Shown: positions 38,621 through 50,511, counted from the stretch's first letter. The stretch: DNA of 64,000 bases from Typha latifolia (GCA_019914945.1 CM034103.1:11780001-11844000); one strand, 5' to 3'. A program made the numbers and translations. Notes: generated by a model not told the origin, from the sequence alone.

Positions 38621-40798
38621 TTATGCATTAACCACTTCAATTTGATCAATTTCCAGATCCACAAAGCTCTCCTTGCCAAACAACGAAAGTCCAACAGTGG
38701 CCTGCAGGGGTGGCTACTTATCAGTGTCACATCTTGAGAGGAAGAACAAACAAATCTTAATTTATGGGTGAAATATGGAAATCAAATTTCAAGAAACGAT
38801 AAATTCCTCATTTCTTATATTGGTGATATTCTTTCAAGTTTCAGGTCACATCTTTTAGTAGATATAAATAGTGCAAGATTGTTGGGCACTCTTGTTACTT
38901 ATGACTAATGAATATTGAGTTTTAGTCATAAATTTATCATCCAACATGTACCTTTCCTTTCTTACGATCTAGCTCCTTGACACAGCCTGTGAATTCTGTG
39001 AAAGGCCCAGAGAGAACACGAACATTAGTACCTGGTGTAAGAGCCAGGCCATTTTTAGAAGGTTGTTTCTTTGATCTATTCCTCTTCCTATCTTCTATCT
39101 TAAGTTCTAAACTTCCTCCAGAATCAACAAAAGAATGAAGATTATCTTCCTTAGCTTTTTCTTCAAATGCTCGGTCAGTATTCTCTTGCTCTACTTTTGC
39201 TTGGTTGAAGATTGCTTCCATCTCGTCAACTGAAACAGGTTTAGGCCTGTTAATCTGCCGCTTACTGCATAGACAGAAAATCAGTTGTTGTACAAAAAGT
39301 GCAGCCACCAAAAGTAAAACTTTATGTTTCTCAAATAAATCAAGATGCTGAAATTTTGTAGCTGTCTGTGTATGCATGTTTTATTATCTTGTACAAATCA
39401 CTTAATATTTGTAGGAGGGTTGTGTTCATCTTATTGAATTTTACAATTAGTTATGGCCTTATTATCTCATTAACCAACTATCCAGAAGTTCTGCAGAAAT
39501 TATTCTGATCGCTTACCACAGGATACATGGTTGTTTCTATCGAAGAAATTGCATCTTTAAATAAGCATGATAGCGCAAATAGCTATTGCAGGAGGCTCCA
39601 GCCAATGAAGGTACATTGATATTGAAAACTATTATCATGGCTCAGGATGACATATATTAAATAGCCAGTCAGCCTATACTTTTCAAATTAAGGTGCCGAA
39701 AGTAATCCCTATTACAAGATAAAACTGTTGTCATTAACTACTATTTGCCATAAATTAAGAAAATAATGTAAAGAGGACAAAACATAAACTGTCAGAAATA
39801 AAAGAGAAAAAGAAAAAATAATACTAAAGCATTAGAACAGCATGTAAGAATAAGATGGCACTTACGTGTTTCCAACTCTAGATCCTACAAAGCCTCCAAC
39901 ACCGTCGCATTCTCTGATGAAGTCATGAATGTCCTTGTTCAATACACAATGTAGAAAGACACATCCGGCGAAAAGCGGCTTAGATTTGACATTGTAAGTA
40001 CCATTTTTCAGTCTCTTCTTCTCCCGAACAGCTGGATAGTAAACCTGGAAGCAATGCACATCAGAAAGAAGTCGATAAAACTTCAACATTGAGCACATCA
40101 CAATAACTATTCAACCTCTAAGATACCAAAAGGACACAATATTCCTCTATTGACATGATAAAAAGATTTAGGATTAATTTTAACAACAGAAAGTAGAAAA
40201 CAGCTGCAGATGCTATTCAATTTAGTTCCAATCAAGTTAAACGAAGAGTAATTTGGTAGATGCATTTAAATTATCCAGTAAATAAGGTCTAAATCTGTTA
40301 CCAAGATCACAATAATAAATATGCAGGACGCTCAATTTAGTAGAAAGAGAATAGAAAAAAAATGTAAGCTTGGAAAAACGAGGAGAAAGCCAAGACCTTG
40401 AACTCCAATTGGGGAAAGTTCCTGGCGAGGAGGCGGGCTAGGCGTTGGGCGATCTCCTCTCCGGTGACGCGGGAGACGCGGACGACCCACCACTGGGGGC
40501 CGAGGCGGGCGAGGAGGTCGAGGTTGAGGTCCTCTGTCCACGACGCTGGGCTCCGCTTCTTGGGCTTGTGGAGGAGCCGCTCCTCCACCTCCTCCCTCCA
40601 GTTCACGCTCCCTGCTCGGCTCTCCCGCTTCTCCTGCCGCAGCTGCCTCCTCTCCCTCGCCGTCAGCTCACCGCCGCCGCCGGCGATGGATGGAGCTAAG
40701 CAGGAGAAGGAGGTGTTGTGTTTTGGTGTGGAGGAGAAGGAGAAGGGCAGGAGATGACTCCATTGGGATTGGGGTAGAAGTAGAGCCACGGGCTTCAT
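38621..40798 (-). CDS. PTAC13: Plastid NusG/KOW-domain protein, pTAC13-like
   Basis: Exons 40798-40397, 40044-39866, 39264-38952 and 38701-38621 join in frame to 324 residues. The first 40 residues are a likely chloroplast transit peptide. The NusG N-terminal domain starts near 103 (WWVVRV), with KPLFAGCVFL and GVGGFVGS further on; a charged linker follows. The C-terminal KOW domain covers about 271-324, with PGTNVRVLSGPF, GCVKEL and ATVGLSLFGKE, ending DLEIDQIEVV. Bacterial NusG binds RNA polymerase and couples elongation to termination and translation. The plant homolog pTAC13 was found with plastid transcriptionally active chromosome, so a role with the plastid-encoded polymerase is expected. 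An upstream in-frame TTG was not used; ATG 40798 gives the transit peptide. It shares a promoter region with TIM10. Confidence 0.93.
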
Positions 40799-41243
40799 CT
40801 CCTCCTCTTTTCTCCCACCCAATGGATAGGTTGGTCCTTGCTCCCTTTTTTTAACGGTTGGTACTCCAAAGCTCGTTAATTTAGAAGTTTAAAAAAAAAA
40901 AAATTTCCAGGCTGAGTGAGCCCAAGCCCAATGGGCTGTCTGGGCCCAAATGTCTTCGATCCTCAGTTTCTTCTTTAAACCCTAGAGAAGAAAACCTTCA
41001 CTCGTACTCCACTAGTCCTCTCTCCCTTCCCCCTTGCGATCCTTCGGTACGTCATACCGCTGCCCTTCTAAGTAGGTTTTTAATCTTTCATTCTTCCACT
41101 CTCTTATTCTTTCTTTCTATCAAAGTCTCACTTTAATTCTCCATCTTGGTGGATTTCCTTAATTACATCAGTGAATTTATTCGAAATCTATTATCGCCCT
41201 TCACTCGGAAAATATACTTTTTGTTTTAGATCAAGTTTGAACG
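40799..41243. promoter_or_regulatory. 445-bp bidirectional promoter of PTAC13 and TIM10
   Basis: Only 445 bp separate the two divergent start codons. Site II elements (TGGGCY) are clustered: AGCCCA at 40925-40930, TGGGCT at 40932-40937 and TGGGCCCA at 40941-40948. A telo-box, AAACCCTA, is at 40977-40984. Site II plus telo-box is the classic TCP/Trb signature of plant genes for ribosomal and organelle proteins, which fits one plastid and one mitochondrial gene being driven together in growing cells. Confidence 0.8.
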
Positions 41244-43613
41244 ATGGCTGCTAAGGATGCCGCGTCCAATATGGAGAAGGAGCAGGTATGTTTGACCCTT
41301 TGACTCGCCCGAGAATTTGTTAAAAGATTGCATATTTAATCAACCTGTCAATCATGTTGAAATATTTAGATCCTGTTTCTGTACCTGTTGCATGCATATT
41401 AGTGAAAATCCAGAGTGGTAGTGAAGAACATCGGCTGATTTATAGGATTATCATCTTTGATAGAATATTACGTCTATTAGGACTAAAATCTAAAGTAAAC
41501 AATGTTCCAAAAAAAAATTAGAGGTTTTTTTTTTCTCTCTTCTAATGGTTTTTCTTGTTGCTAACTATCCAGATTTTTGGGATGGCGGAAAAAGAGATGG
41601 AGTACAGGGTGGATCTTTTCAACAGGTGAGTTGGCTTTGTGGGTACTTTAGCAAATAATTATAGTTACAATTGGTAGGGCAAATAGATATTTACTTGAAC
41701 TTTCAAAGGATAAGGTGCTGTTGGTTTTATAAGTTGATGTAGTTGTTTTAAAGTCACTGCTTCCCCAATTAAAATGCAATAGAACTATTCGAGCGTATAT
41801 GTTTTTTTTTTTAATATCTAAATTGCGCCTTGCATATGTTATTCATCCATACTTGCTTCTGCAAGTAAAAGATGGCTTCTTGCTTTCTCTTTAGTTTTTA
41901 CTGCTCACGCTTGTGTATGTGCCTTTCTGATGGTGCAAAGGGATAAAAGGATTGTTTGCTGCCCTAGACATTCTCCACTTATCATCTTATCTTCATGCAT
42001 CAAACTTGCGTTAGTCATAGTTGTAAAAGTTACTGTTGGAATGTTGTATATTTGACTATAGTGGCAGAATGTATTTGCTAGGTCATACCTTCCCCACTCT
42101 TTGCCCATTTGTTCTAATCTCATTGTTAAGCGGTATGGAATGAACATCTCTCTAATTTTTATACGCATCGTGGCCACCTTTCTTGCTTAACTTTGGTTCG
42201 TTTTGACCATAGGGAAGAAAACATAGATTTGAGTAATACTACGTTGTGAAGTGTTTTCATGCCTTATAATATACAATGATGTCCATAGTAATCATATGAG
42301 GTTATTGTAGTAAAACCTTCTTGCTATTATTTGGAAAGACTTGTCAATGTGCAATAAACAAGAAAACAAACTTAAAAATTTCAAAGCATACACCATAATC
42401 GAGAAATGGGCACTGTAATCCTTAAGTTCAAATTGATTATGGTAATTGAGAGTTACATAGTTACATCATGTGAACTTTGGATCTATGATAGTCGGCTGAT
42501 ACTATAATCTTACTGTAATACTGACTTTAGGTGGACACAAGGGTATTGTTTTGGTTGTTGCGGTCAAAGTTCCATTCCAACCGGCACTTTTGAGTAGCAG
42601 GCATAAGTAACATGATCACCTATCAGTACCTGTCATAGTACATTATTTACGAAACTTGGAATTTCTATCCTATATCTTATATACTGAATTTCGTCTCCTG
42701 CTTAGCTGAAAAATGAGCTATAATCTGAAAACTCCAGTTTTATCTGCAACTATCATTGCCTATGAATCTTACTATGGTAGGCCTTTGTGAGGTAGTCAAG
42801 TTCATTTTGCCGTCATGTCATATTCTATCAGTACAAAATAGAAGATTTGGAATATGAGCAAAAGTCATTTTAGATTCTAATTTATGAATTGTTGTATGAC
42901 AATTTTCTGCAGGCTTACAAAGACTTGTTTTGACAAATGTATTGAGAAAAGGTACACAAGTTTTTGCTCATTCTTTCCCTAATTCTGTTGCTGTGATCTC
43001 TACTCTTAGTATCATCTTTCACTTCCAAGATGCATGACCATATCCTTCATGTGAAAGATCATTTGTTCTAAGTTAACCTAGGTATCTATATGAATTGGCT
43101 AGATAAACTAATGGAATACGTTATGAGACACTGATCCTTTGGTCTTAATATTTTCCAATATCTATGATGGTTCTAATGATCTCTTGAAGAATGTTATTTT
43201 TAAGTAAAGAATTAAAGATCAGAAGATTTATTCTGGACATCTTCTATACTCTTCTTCAGGTATAAGGAATCTGAGCTCAATATGGGTGAAAACAGTTGCA
43301 TAGATCGTTGTGTCTCAAAATATTGGCAGGCAAGCTTTTTATTCCTTTCTTATGTGAAAATATTTGAGCTTGATATGTAGTAGTAGTATTTTGATTACCA
43401 TGCTTCTTTTTTTTAACGCCAAATATATTGTGGCGTTCTTTTATTATGTGATCATTTATCTCCTATCCTATAAGTTATTGTGGTATATTTCAATTTGAAA
43501 CCTGGAATGTTCATCTAATATAGGGGTGTTACTTTTGTTTGTTGTCCCAACAATCTTTACAGGTAACTAATTTAGTTGGCCAATTGCTCGGTTCAAATCG
43601 GCCACCAATGTGA
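41244..43613 (+). CDS. TIM10: TIM10, small Tim chaperone of the mitochondrial intermembrane space
   Basis: Five short exons (41244-41285, 41573-41625, 42913-42951, 43260-43329, 43563-43613) give 84 residues, the family's usual size. The twin CX3C motifs are Cys37/Cys41 (CFDKC) and Cys58/Cys62 (CIDRC), separated by 16 residues; these form the two disulphides of the helical hairpin. There is no presequence, as expected for a Mia40 substrate. The end VTNLVGQLLGSNRPPM is typical of Tim10 rather than Tim9, Tim8 or Tim13. With Tim9 it forms a hexamer that carries hydrophobic carrier proteins to the TIM22 complex. Intron 4 uses a GC donor (CAG/GCAAGC at 43330), and the acceptor at 43562 restores the conserved reading. 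Introns are long relative to the exons; intron 2 is 1.29 kb. Confidence 0.95.
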
Positions 43614-44337
43614 AGCTGAAGCAACTCCTCGCTTCTCTAGCAAATTGTTACCTTTTGAATTTAGCATTTGCATCCAACCGGTGGATGAACGGATACGATA
43701 TGCTGCAGTAACAAGCAATGGAATTATTTATGATGTACTGGGTTGAGAAATAATTTATGATTGTTATGATTTCTGTGTACCTTTTGAAATCTTCGGAGCG
43801 ACCTGTAATAACAGGTCGGTGGCATTTCGAAGGACATTTCTTTTATTTAAAGAGGCGATTGTTTAGGCATATAAAGCAGTGTTGATCCAGATTGAAACCC
43901 AAAATAGGCAGCAATCCTTGTTAAGAAATATCTGGCCATGTTCAACAACCCTCTCTGTTGTAGGACATCCGTCTGAGTTTTAGGAGGAAAGCAATATGGA
44001 TTCATTAATATTCAGTCTGTTAAGTTTTATCCACGATCTTGAAAATTAAAGACAGAAAGATGAAAGATTGCCAACCTAGAACAACAAATAAAACTATAAC
44101 ACCATAAATCAGCAAAGCACTGACACCTAGGTCCATGAGCAGTTGAGCCGTTGGAAATAAAGACGTAGGGGGTGAGAGGGAGCAGTTGAGCCGATCCTCT
44201 AAGAAGGTGGTGGATGGGCAATAGGAATAATTTTCTCCTCTATATCAAAGTTGAGCCGATCCTCTAAGAGAGCTCATTTTGGACAAAAGTAAAACGTAAT
44301 GTACATCAATCTCCTTTTTCCTATTCTTTTATTTTTC
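43614..44337. other. TIM10 3' flank with copia LTR-end fragment
   Basis: 3' UTR and spacer. At 44185-44204 and 44250-44268 the motif GTTGAGCCGATCCTCTAAG is repeated. Just before its second copy (about 44223-44250) lies a short piece matching the end of the neighbouring copia LTR (TTTTCTCCTCTATATCAAAG). This suggests local rearrangement near the element. Confidence 0.6.
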
Positions 44338-45595
44338 TAAAGAAATACACAGGAATCATTTTCTCCTCTATATCAAAGTTGAATAGAGAGCTAAGCAATC
44401 GCATGTATATATTAACACAATGCAGCTACAATGAGTTAAGCAAATCCCTTAAATCATAGGATTGGATAGCAAATATAGAATGATAGGATATAATTCATTA
44501 ATTTTGATTTATGTAGAAGTTGTAATAGAATCATTTTTGGCTATCACCACCCCGCAAATAAATGGGAAACTTCCTAAGCCCGTTAGATGATAAACCCTTT
44601 GTGAAGATATCAACAACCTGGTAAATAGTGGAAATGAATCAGACAAGGAGTTGCTTGCAAGCTACACGCTCGTGAACGAAGTGATAATTAATCTCAATAT
44701 GTTTTGTATGAGCATGAAGTGGAGAGATTGTCACGCCACAGAATAGGTGGGCTTATAGAACTCACACCTAATTCTCCAAGAACACTTTGAATAAAAAAAA
44801 TCACAAGTAGTATTAGCCATCCCTTTGTATTCAGATTTTGTAAGACACCATACGTTCTTTCTTTGATCCCTAAGAGATAAGATTGGAGCCTAAAAAATAT
44901 AATGAAGCCACTTAAAGAACGACAATCTTCTAAATCACTCGCTCAATTATCATCTGAATAAGCACGAAGACAATCAATGGAAAAACACGAAAAAAACTAG
45001 CCCGTGAAAGATAGCGTGCTTCAGATAACGAAGGATACGTTTAACAGCACACAAGTGCATATGTGTGGCCTGATGCACATGCTGGCACACTTGATTAACA
45101 GCAGCAAAAATAATATCTGGTCGGGTGAGAGTAAGATATTGAAGAGCCCCAATGATTTGCGATATAAGGTGACATCTTGCAAAGGCTCAACATTGCCATG
45201 AGAATATTTGGATCCGCTAGAGACTGGAGTAGAGACAAGCTACCGATATATTGCTCCGCCGTAACAGGTCATGAATATATTTAAGCTGAGTAATTACCAA
45301 TTTTAAAGAAGTTCCCTGAGTCTCAATACCAAAGAAATAGTTTAGTGGTCCTAGATCCTGGATAACAAACTCCTCCTGCAAACTCAAAGACATGTTTGAG
45401 AGGAGCTTGCTAAGATGATGTCATCTCCATATAGTAGCATAAAGATAGTATAAGTAGACGTATGCTCTGATACCATGAAGAAACACACAGAATAATTCTC
45501 CTCTATCAAAGTTGAATAGAGAGTCAAGCAATTCCATGTAAATATTAACAGAATGCAAGATGAATTTGTAATAGAATCATTCTGGTTATTAAAAA
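44338..45595 (-). mobile_element. Internally deleted Ty1-copia LTR retrotransposon relic
   Basis: Read on the minus strand it has, in order, a shortened 5' LTR (45595-45476), a primer-binding site directly after it (45475-45464), reverse-transcriptase and RNase H remnants (about 45457-44558), a purine-rich tract GCGGGGTGG (about 44556-44547) and a 3' LTR (44546-44338). The 3' LTR begins TG. Recognisable protein pieces are LYGDDIILAS (the YVDD box region), [20 protein letters not shown], a [12 protein letters not shown] stretch, EYKGMANTTC, LGELGV, PPILW, and the terminal LFAGW. Gag, protease and integrase are entirely absent, and the RT-RNase H part has stops and frameshifts. The 5' LTR lacks about 85 bp present in the 3' LTR. 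It is dead as an autonomous element. Confidence 0.88.
45464..45475 (-). other. Copia primer-binding site for initiator tRNA-Met
   Basis: TGGTATCAGAGC on the minus strand, immediately inside the LTR end. It is exactly complementary to the 3' end of initiator tRNA-Met with CCA added, and matches the tRNA gene at 33593-33664 base for base. Confidence 0.9.
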
Positions 45596-45710
45596 CAAAT
45601 ACATAATTCATACTATTGACGGAAATCAAGAGTCCAAGAAATAAACATTTCTTGAAATATTCAAATCAACCATCCTAACAAATGAAGTGAATTCTTTATT
45701 TTATTGCGTA

Positions 45711-48700
45711 TCAACTCCTAGGTTGCAATGCCAAGATGCTGTCCACCAAGTTATCAATAGCCAAGTACGAAGAGCCTCCAGTCATGGTGCACTGAGCTGC
45801 TTTGGCCTTCAAATCCGCCATCCTCTCTCTCATCTCATCCCCTTCTCTCTCTGCGATCAATGTTTTAATTGCCCTCTCAGTTCTTCCTCGTTCCACCTTC
45901 CCCTCCAACACAATGCCAACCTTCCACACATGGTTCACGTATCTTGCATTCCCTGTTTGGTCCCCGAAGAAGGGCCGACAAAGCATCGGAACTCCTTCGC
46001 AAATTGCTATGACATCCCGAGAGTTTAAATATTTATTAGAAATATAGTAGATTATGTCTATCAACTTTAAGCTTTTAGGATTAACCATACCTTCTAATAT
46101 CGAGTTCCAGCCACAGTGAGTCCAAAATCCACCGACCGCCGGGTGACTCAGTACCTCCTGTTGTGGCGCCCAAGGGACCACCCTTCCCCTGCCGCGCGTC
46201 TCCTCCTCAAACCACTTGGGCAGCTCGATCCGGTCTGATCCGTGAACCAGATTAGGTCGAACCACCCAAAGGAAAGGGTGGCCACTATTAGCCAAACCCC
46301 AAGCAATCTCCACTAGCTCATTTGGGTCCATAAAAGCCAAGCTCCCAAAACTTACATAGATCACAGACTTTGGAGCTTGCGAGTCTAGCCAAGCCATGCA
46401 ACTCTGGTCCGGGGCTAGAAGACTACTTTGGGTTTGGGTTTGGGTGGAGAGCTTGTGAAGAGGCCCAATTGGGTAGACCGGAATGGAGAGGTCTCGTTTG
46501 ATTTGGTCTAGTTCGGAGGACTCGATCGAGTCAAATGTGTTGAGAATGAGACCCGAAGAAGTCCTCACTTGCTCCACTCCTCGTGCTAGTAACTCGGTGA
46601 ACGATTCAAGGCTGGTTATCATTAGACGCGGCAAGTCTTTTACTCGTAAGGGTGGGAGCTCGCTCACTAAGGCATCCAATTGCGACTCTGCACCATAAAA
46701 CACAAATAGTAAACATATGAATTGTAAATGTGCACAAAAAAAAAAAAAAAAAAAAAATGAAGCCTACTTGGATAAAGCCCAATTCACATAGGATTGTGTG
46801 GAAATTTGGTTATCTTTACGAAAAATTTCTAGGGATAGGAAAAGTTTCCAGCATTGGTATTTTGAGAAAGAAATTCAAGAGGAAAACTTGTGAGTTCGAT
46901 ATCATTGGTCCACTTCGCCTAGATCTAGGCCAATCCTACTTTATTTTAGTCGAACTAAGCTCAGCTTGAATTCAAAATGGTCATAGATGGCAATTGGCAT
47001 GGTAAAGTGTCTGCCTATTCGACCAACAATTATAATATAATATATTTTTTTTAACTCGACACGTTCTGATCTGCTCAAATCGATATCTCAGGGTTGTAGT
47101 GGGCACTGCTATAATATTCTAGTCTGGCTTGAGCTCGATATAATTAAAATAATTGATGAGTCAAGCTGCAAACAAATATTAAGCTTAGTTGGAGTCTAGC
47201 TTGACCCACTTGATCATCACGCTCACCCTTACTTTCTAATATATTTCACTCTCACTCCTTTCACCTCTCTCCTCTCTTCTGTTGTGCCAAATACCTAAAT
47301 GGGTGAGGGAAGTGGAAGCAAAATCCTTCACCCTCAAACAAATCCAAATAGAATAACAATAATTTGGGGGCAAACCAAATATTAGCAAAACTAATATCAA
47401 TACCAATATGAGAACTCCAAATATAAGATACTAGTTGTAGGGAACTTTAAATATCTAAAGTAATCACAAATATGAACACCAAATCAATGCAAACCATAAA
47501 GAGAAAAGAGGGAGAAACGAGGTCTACGTGGTTCGGCAAAGTGCCTACGTCTACGGGCGGAGCAATCTTCAATCCACTATGCAAATCACCAAATACAAAG
47601 AGTTTATAACTCTAATCTCACTCTAAACAATGGTGGCTCTCCCCTACAAGTTCTTCTCTCTTGTAAAATACCCACACAAAATCCTAAAACTCAACATTTC
47701 TATTTATAGAGCCGGTTCATATTGGGTTTTTCCGCGTCGCGTTCGAACGCCCTCGAGGGCGTGTTTGAACGCGCCCAATATCAAAGCCGCAGAAGCAAAG
47801 GGGCGTTCAAACGTCCGCGAGGCGCGTTCGAATGCGCCCAGTGCAAATGCAGACTGGCATTCGAACGCCAAAGCCCCGTTCGAACGCCTGTAGAAACAGC
47901 TGCTCTCGGATTGGCTTGCATTCGAAAGCAGCTAGGCCGTTCGAACGCTTGCATCACCTAGTCTCTGTCTGGGAACTGTGTTCGAACGCCCCTAGGGCCT
48001 ATTCGAACGCACTGACACACTAAGCCTGCAAAATGCTGAAATCTAAATTTGAGCCAAATTCCAACATCTTCTCCACCACCTCAATCTAACACCACCACCG
48101 CCACCACCAACCCCTCCTCCAGTCATCTCTCTTTTTTTCTATTTTTTTCTCCTAAAATTTCTAAACTATTAAAAAACAATAAATTAAATCAATCCAAAGA
48201 AATTAATAAAAAAAATTCACGCAAGATCCATTAGATTGCACTTTTCAATTTCTACCTATTAAAATTACTGTGGAAACTTTTCTGAGTTACCCAAAGATAC
48301 CCTGAAAAATAAAATTTAATTCTATGTTCAAGATATACACCAACCTTGGATTGGTAGATAACCCTTTTCCAGCAGAAGCGGAAACGCCATAAAAAGGTTG
48401 AAGCTTGTAGCATTGCCAGTCCTCAACACCATTGTAGCAACCCCAAGCTTTTTCGCCACGGCCTGTAACGCGTACCAGTGCGCATCGAAGATCACGCAAG
48501 CTACAGACTCCTCCTCCTCCTCCTCCTCCTCCGATAGCAACTCACCCAAGCTGTCTCGGAACGAGGCCTGGCAGCTCTTATTCAGGGCATGGATAAGCGC
48601 GACGGCGTCCTTCGAACTACGGACTGTGTCGGGTAGGTTATCCGGGACGGGAATAAAGCGGTAGCTCTTGGGATAGTTGTCCGGGTCGGGGGAATTGAAG

Positions 48701-48816
48701 TGGGTGTGGAAGATAGTAATGGCGAAGCCACGGGAGTGGAGGAGGGAGGCGAGGTGGAACATGGGGTTGATGTGGCCTTGGAATGGTAGGGGGACGAATA
48801 GCAATCGGCGGCCCAT
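45711..48816 (-). CDS. UDP-glycosyltransferase, family 1, UGT76-like
   Basis: Exons 48816-48345, 46687-46091 and 46006-45711 join in frame to 454 residues, the normal UGT length. The catalytic His is His15 in PFQGHINPM. The PSPG sugar-donor box runs from Trp330 (WAPQQEVLSHPAVGGFWTHC) through GWNSILEAICEGVPML to FFGDQ; the final Gln usually favours UDP-glucose. The N-terminus (LASLLHSRGF, THFNSP) and HVWKVGIVLE resemble the UGT76 / group H enzymes, which glucosylate cytokinins, salicylate-related compounds or defence metabolites; the acceptor is not predictable. A glutamate run encoded by GAG repeats lies near residue 100. Intron 1 is 1.66 kb and holds an unusual repeat insertion. An adjacent GTG upstream of ATG 48816 was not used. 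Confidence 0.92.
46688..48344. repeat. UGT intron 1 with inserted repeat sequence
   Basis: A 1.66-kb intron in which most sequence looks inserted. 46970-47230 has degraded, repeat-like sequence. 47510-47600 carries CTACGTGGTTCGGC and GCCTACGTCTACGGGCGG, a block I associate with repetitive elements in many plant genomes (from memory, unverified). 47738-48011 is the TTCGAACGC cluster listed separately. No host coding sequence is seen. Confidence 0.55.
47738..48011. repeat. Cluster of about ten TTCGAACGC motifs
   Basis: GTTCGAACGC and one- or two-base variants recur about ten times at intervals of roughly 20-50 bases in a CpG-rich block. Examples are at 47741, 47764, 47815, 47826, 47870, 47879, 47930, 47939, 47981 and 48001. 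The spacers are not repeated. The block is strongly GC-rich within an AT-rich intron and opens several long spurious frames. It is probably the internal part of an inserted element. Confidence 0.8.
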
Positions 48817-49489
48817 CACGGATCAGGAGGAGAAACTCGAGAATAGCGACAGAGGTGATGGTCTGTGTGATGGATGGATGGAGAGGATGATTAGGAAGGA
48901 TAGACAAGAGTTAAGCTTGGCTGTGTTGCCTTATTTGTTTCAATTAAAACAGGGCTCTTGACAATCTTATTATAATATTAGATATCAACAGCACATAATT
49001 AAGATAAAAGAGTTTAAATATAACAACAAATTATATTTCACATGAGTAGTCAGAACGCTAACTTATTTTCTTCAATTAAAGAAAAGGATGGTAGGTGAAG
49101 CAGGTAACATTGTTAACTCGTGTCATAAACTAATTATAAACATATATATGTGGTATTAATTCATAACTTATAAGAAGATTAAATGGAGTAAATGATTAAA
49201 TATATGTCATAAACTAATTATAAACATATACATGTAGTATTAATTCCCTGTTTACTATACCTATGAAATTAGTAGACTAACTAGTGTATATTACACAAAC
49301 TTTAATATAGACATCGATTCATAATGCGGTTTTGCAAAGATGTCTACCAGTATTCTAAGATCGGCTTAAAAGCAAAGCTATAAAAAAGTAATTCTAATAC
49401 GTATTATAATATTCACAATTTAGTATTAATTATTTAGGGGGGAGCCTCTACAAATGTTGAGTATTCATACGCATGAATACATGATGACA

Positions 49490-49835
49490 TATTCAAACCA
49501 ACCATCCTAACAAATGAAGTCAATTCTTTACTTGACTACATACATATCAACTACTAGCTTGCAATGCCAAGATGCTATCCACCAAGTTATCAATAGTTAA
49601 GTAAGAGGAGGATGGCCACTATTAGCCAAACCCTAAGCAATCTCCACTAGCTTGCTCGTTTGGGCCCATCAAGCCAAGCTCCCAAAACTTCCATAGATCA
49701 CACAATTTGCACCCCAATGCAACTCCGGTCCTGGGCCAGAAGACTACTTTGGGTTTGGGTTTGGTAGATCGGAATGGAGAGGTCTCGTTGGATTTGGTCC
49801 AATTCGGAGGGCTCGATGGAGTCAGATGCATTGAT
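49490..49835 (-). pseudogene. Truncated UGT pseudogene copy
   Basis: The segment closely matches the neighbouring UGT in two pieces joined together. 49490-49608 corresponds to the 3' flank and end of exon 3 (about 45660-45780). 49609-49835 corresponds to the middle of exon 2 (about 46280-46540). The intervening part, including the PSPG box and intron 2, is missing, and small indels break the frame. It lies upstream of the intact gene in the same orientation, so it is a tandem duplicate that decayed. Confidence 0.85.
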
Positions 49836-50509
49836 ATTTATATATTCATATTAGTTTCTTATATTATCTTAGTAATTTATTATGCAAAAGACATATATAC
49901 CATAAACTTAGAGTACTATGTATATCAGAGTTTAACTAAATTCCATCTCTAGAATATATTATTTTTTAAGCACTTACATATATCTTTCATTAATTAAAAA
50001 TTAAACTAAAATTTGATAAGGTACAGAGATAGAGAATCAAATAAATCTACTCTAATTAAGAATTAATCATACCTATCACATTAGAAAAATCTAAGTGTTA
50101 CGCGCACATAATATTTTTGAAGGACTAGTATGCAAATCTTTTTACATAATATGAGGTTGGAATCAGTACTGGGTATGAAAATTTTACTTTAGAGAGGTAT
50201 TGAGATATTTGCTTATTTATATATTTAAAAGATGTGAGTAAAACTATCATATAAAAGGAAAAAGAAAACATTATGTTTGAAATGAACCCTAAGCAAGTTC
50301 TTTCGAGATGCTTCCCTAATGCACATCTCTCCATAAGTGGAGTAGATGGATAAAAGTAGGTACTAAAGATCGATCCTTCGCCCACCACAAGGTGAGTGAT
50401 TGTGGCAAAGTCCAATTGGACGAGAGTGAAGTAGTGCTGCCTCCATTGAGCTACAATGACTTATGATGAGTAGTGTGCCACGAGACATTTCTTTCAATAG
50501 CTTCTGCAG

Positions 50510-50511
<2 letters not shown>

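Noticed and set aside
40398..40757. 119-codon plus-strand frame opposite PTAC13 exon 1
   Set aside because: Arg/Ser-rich shadow of the transit-peptide exon; no domain and no splice support.
47630..48023. Overlapping frames in UGT intron 1
   Set aside because: They arise from the TTCGAACGC repeat in different phases and give repetitive Arg/Asn/Ala strings, not a protein family.
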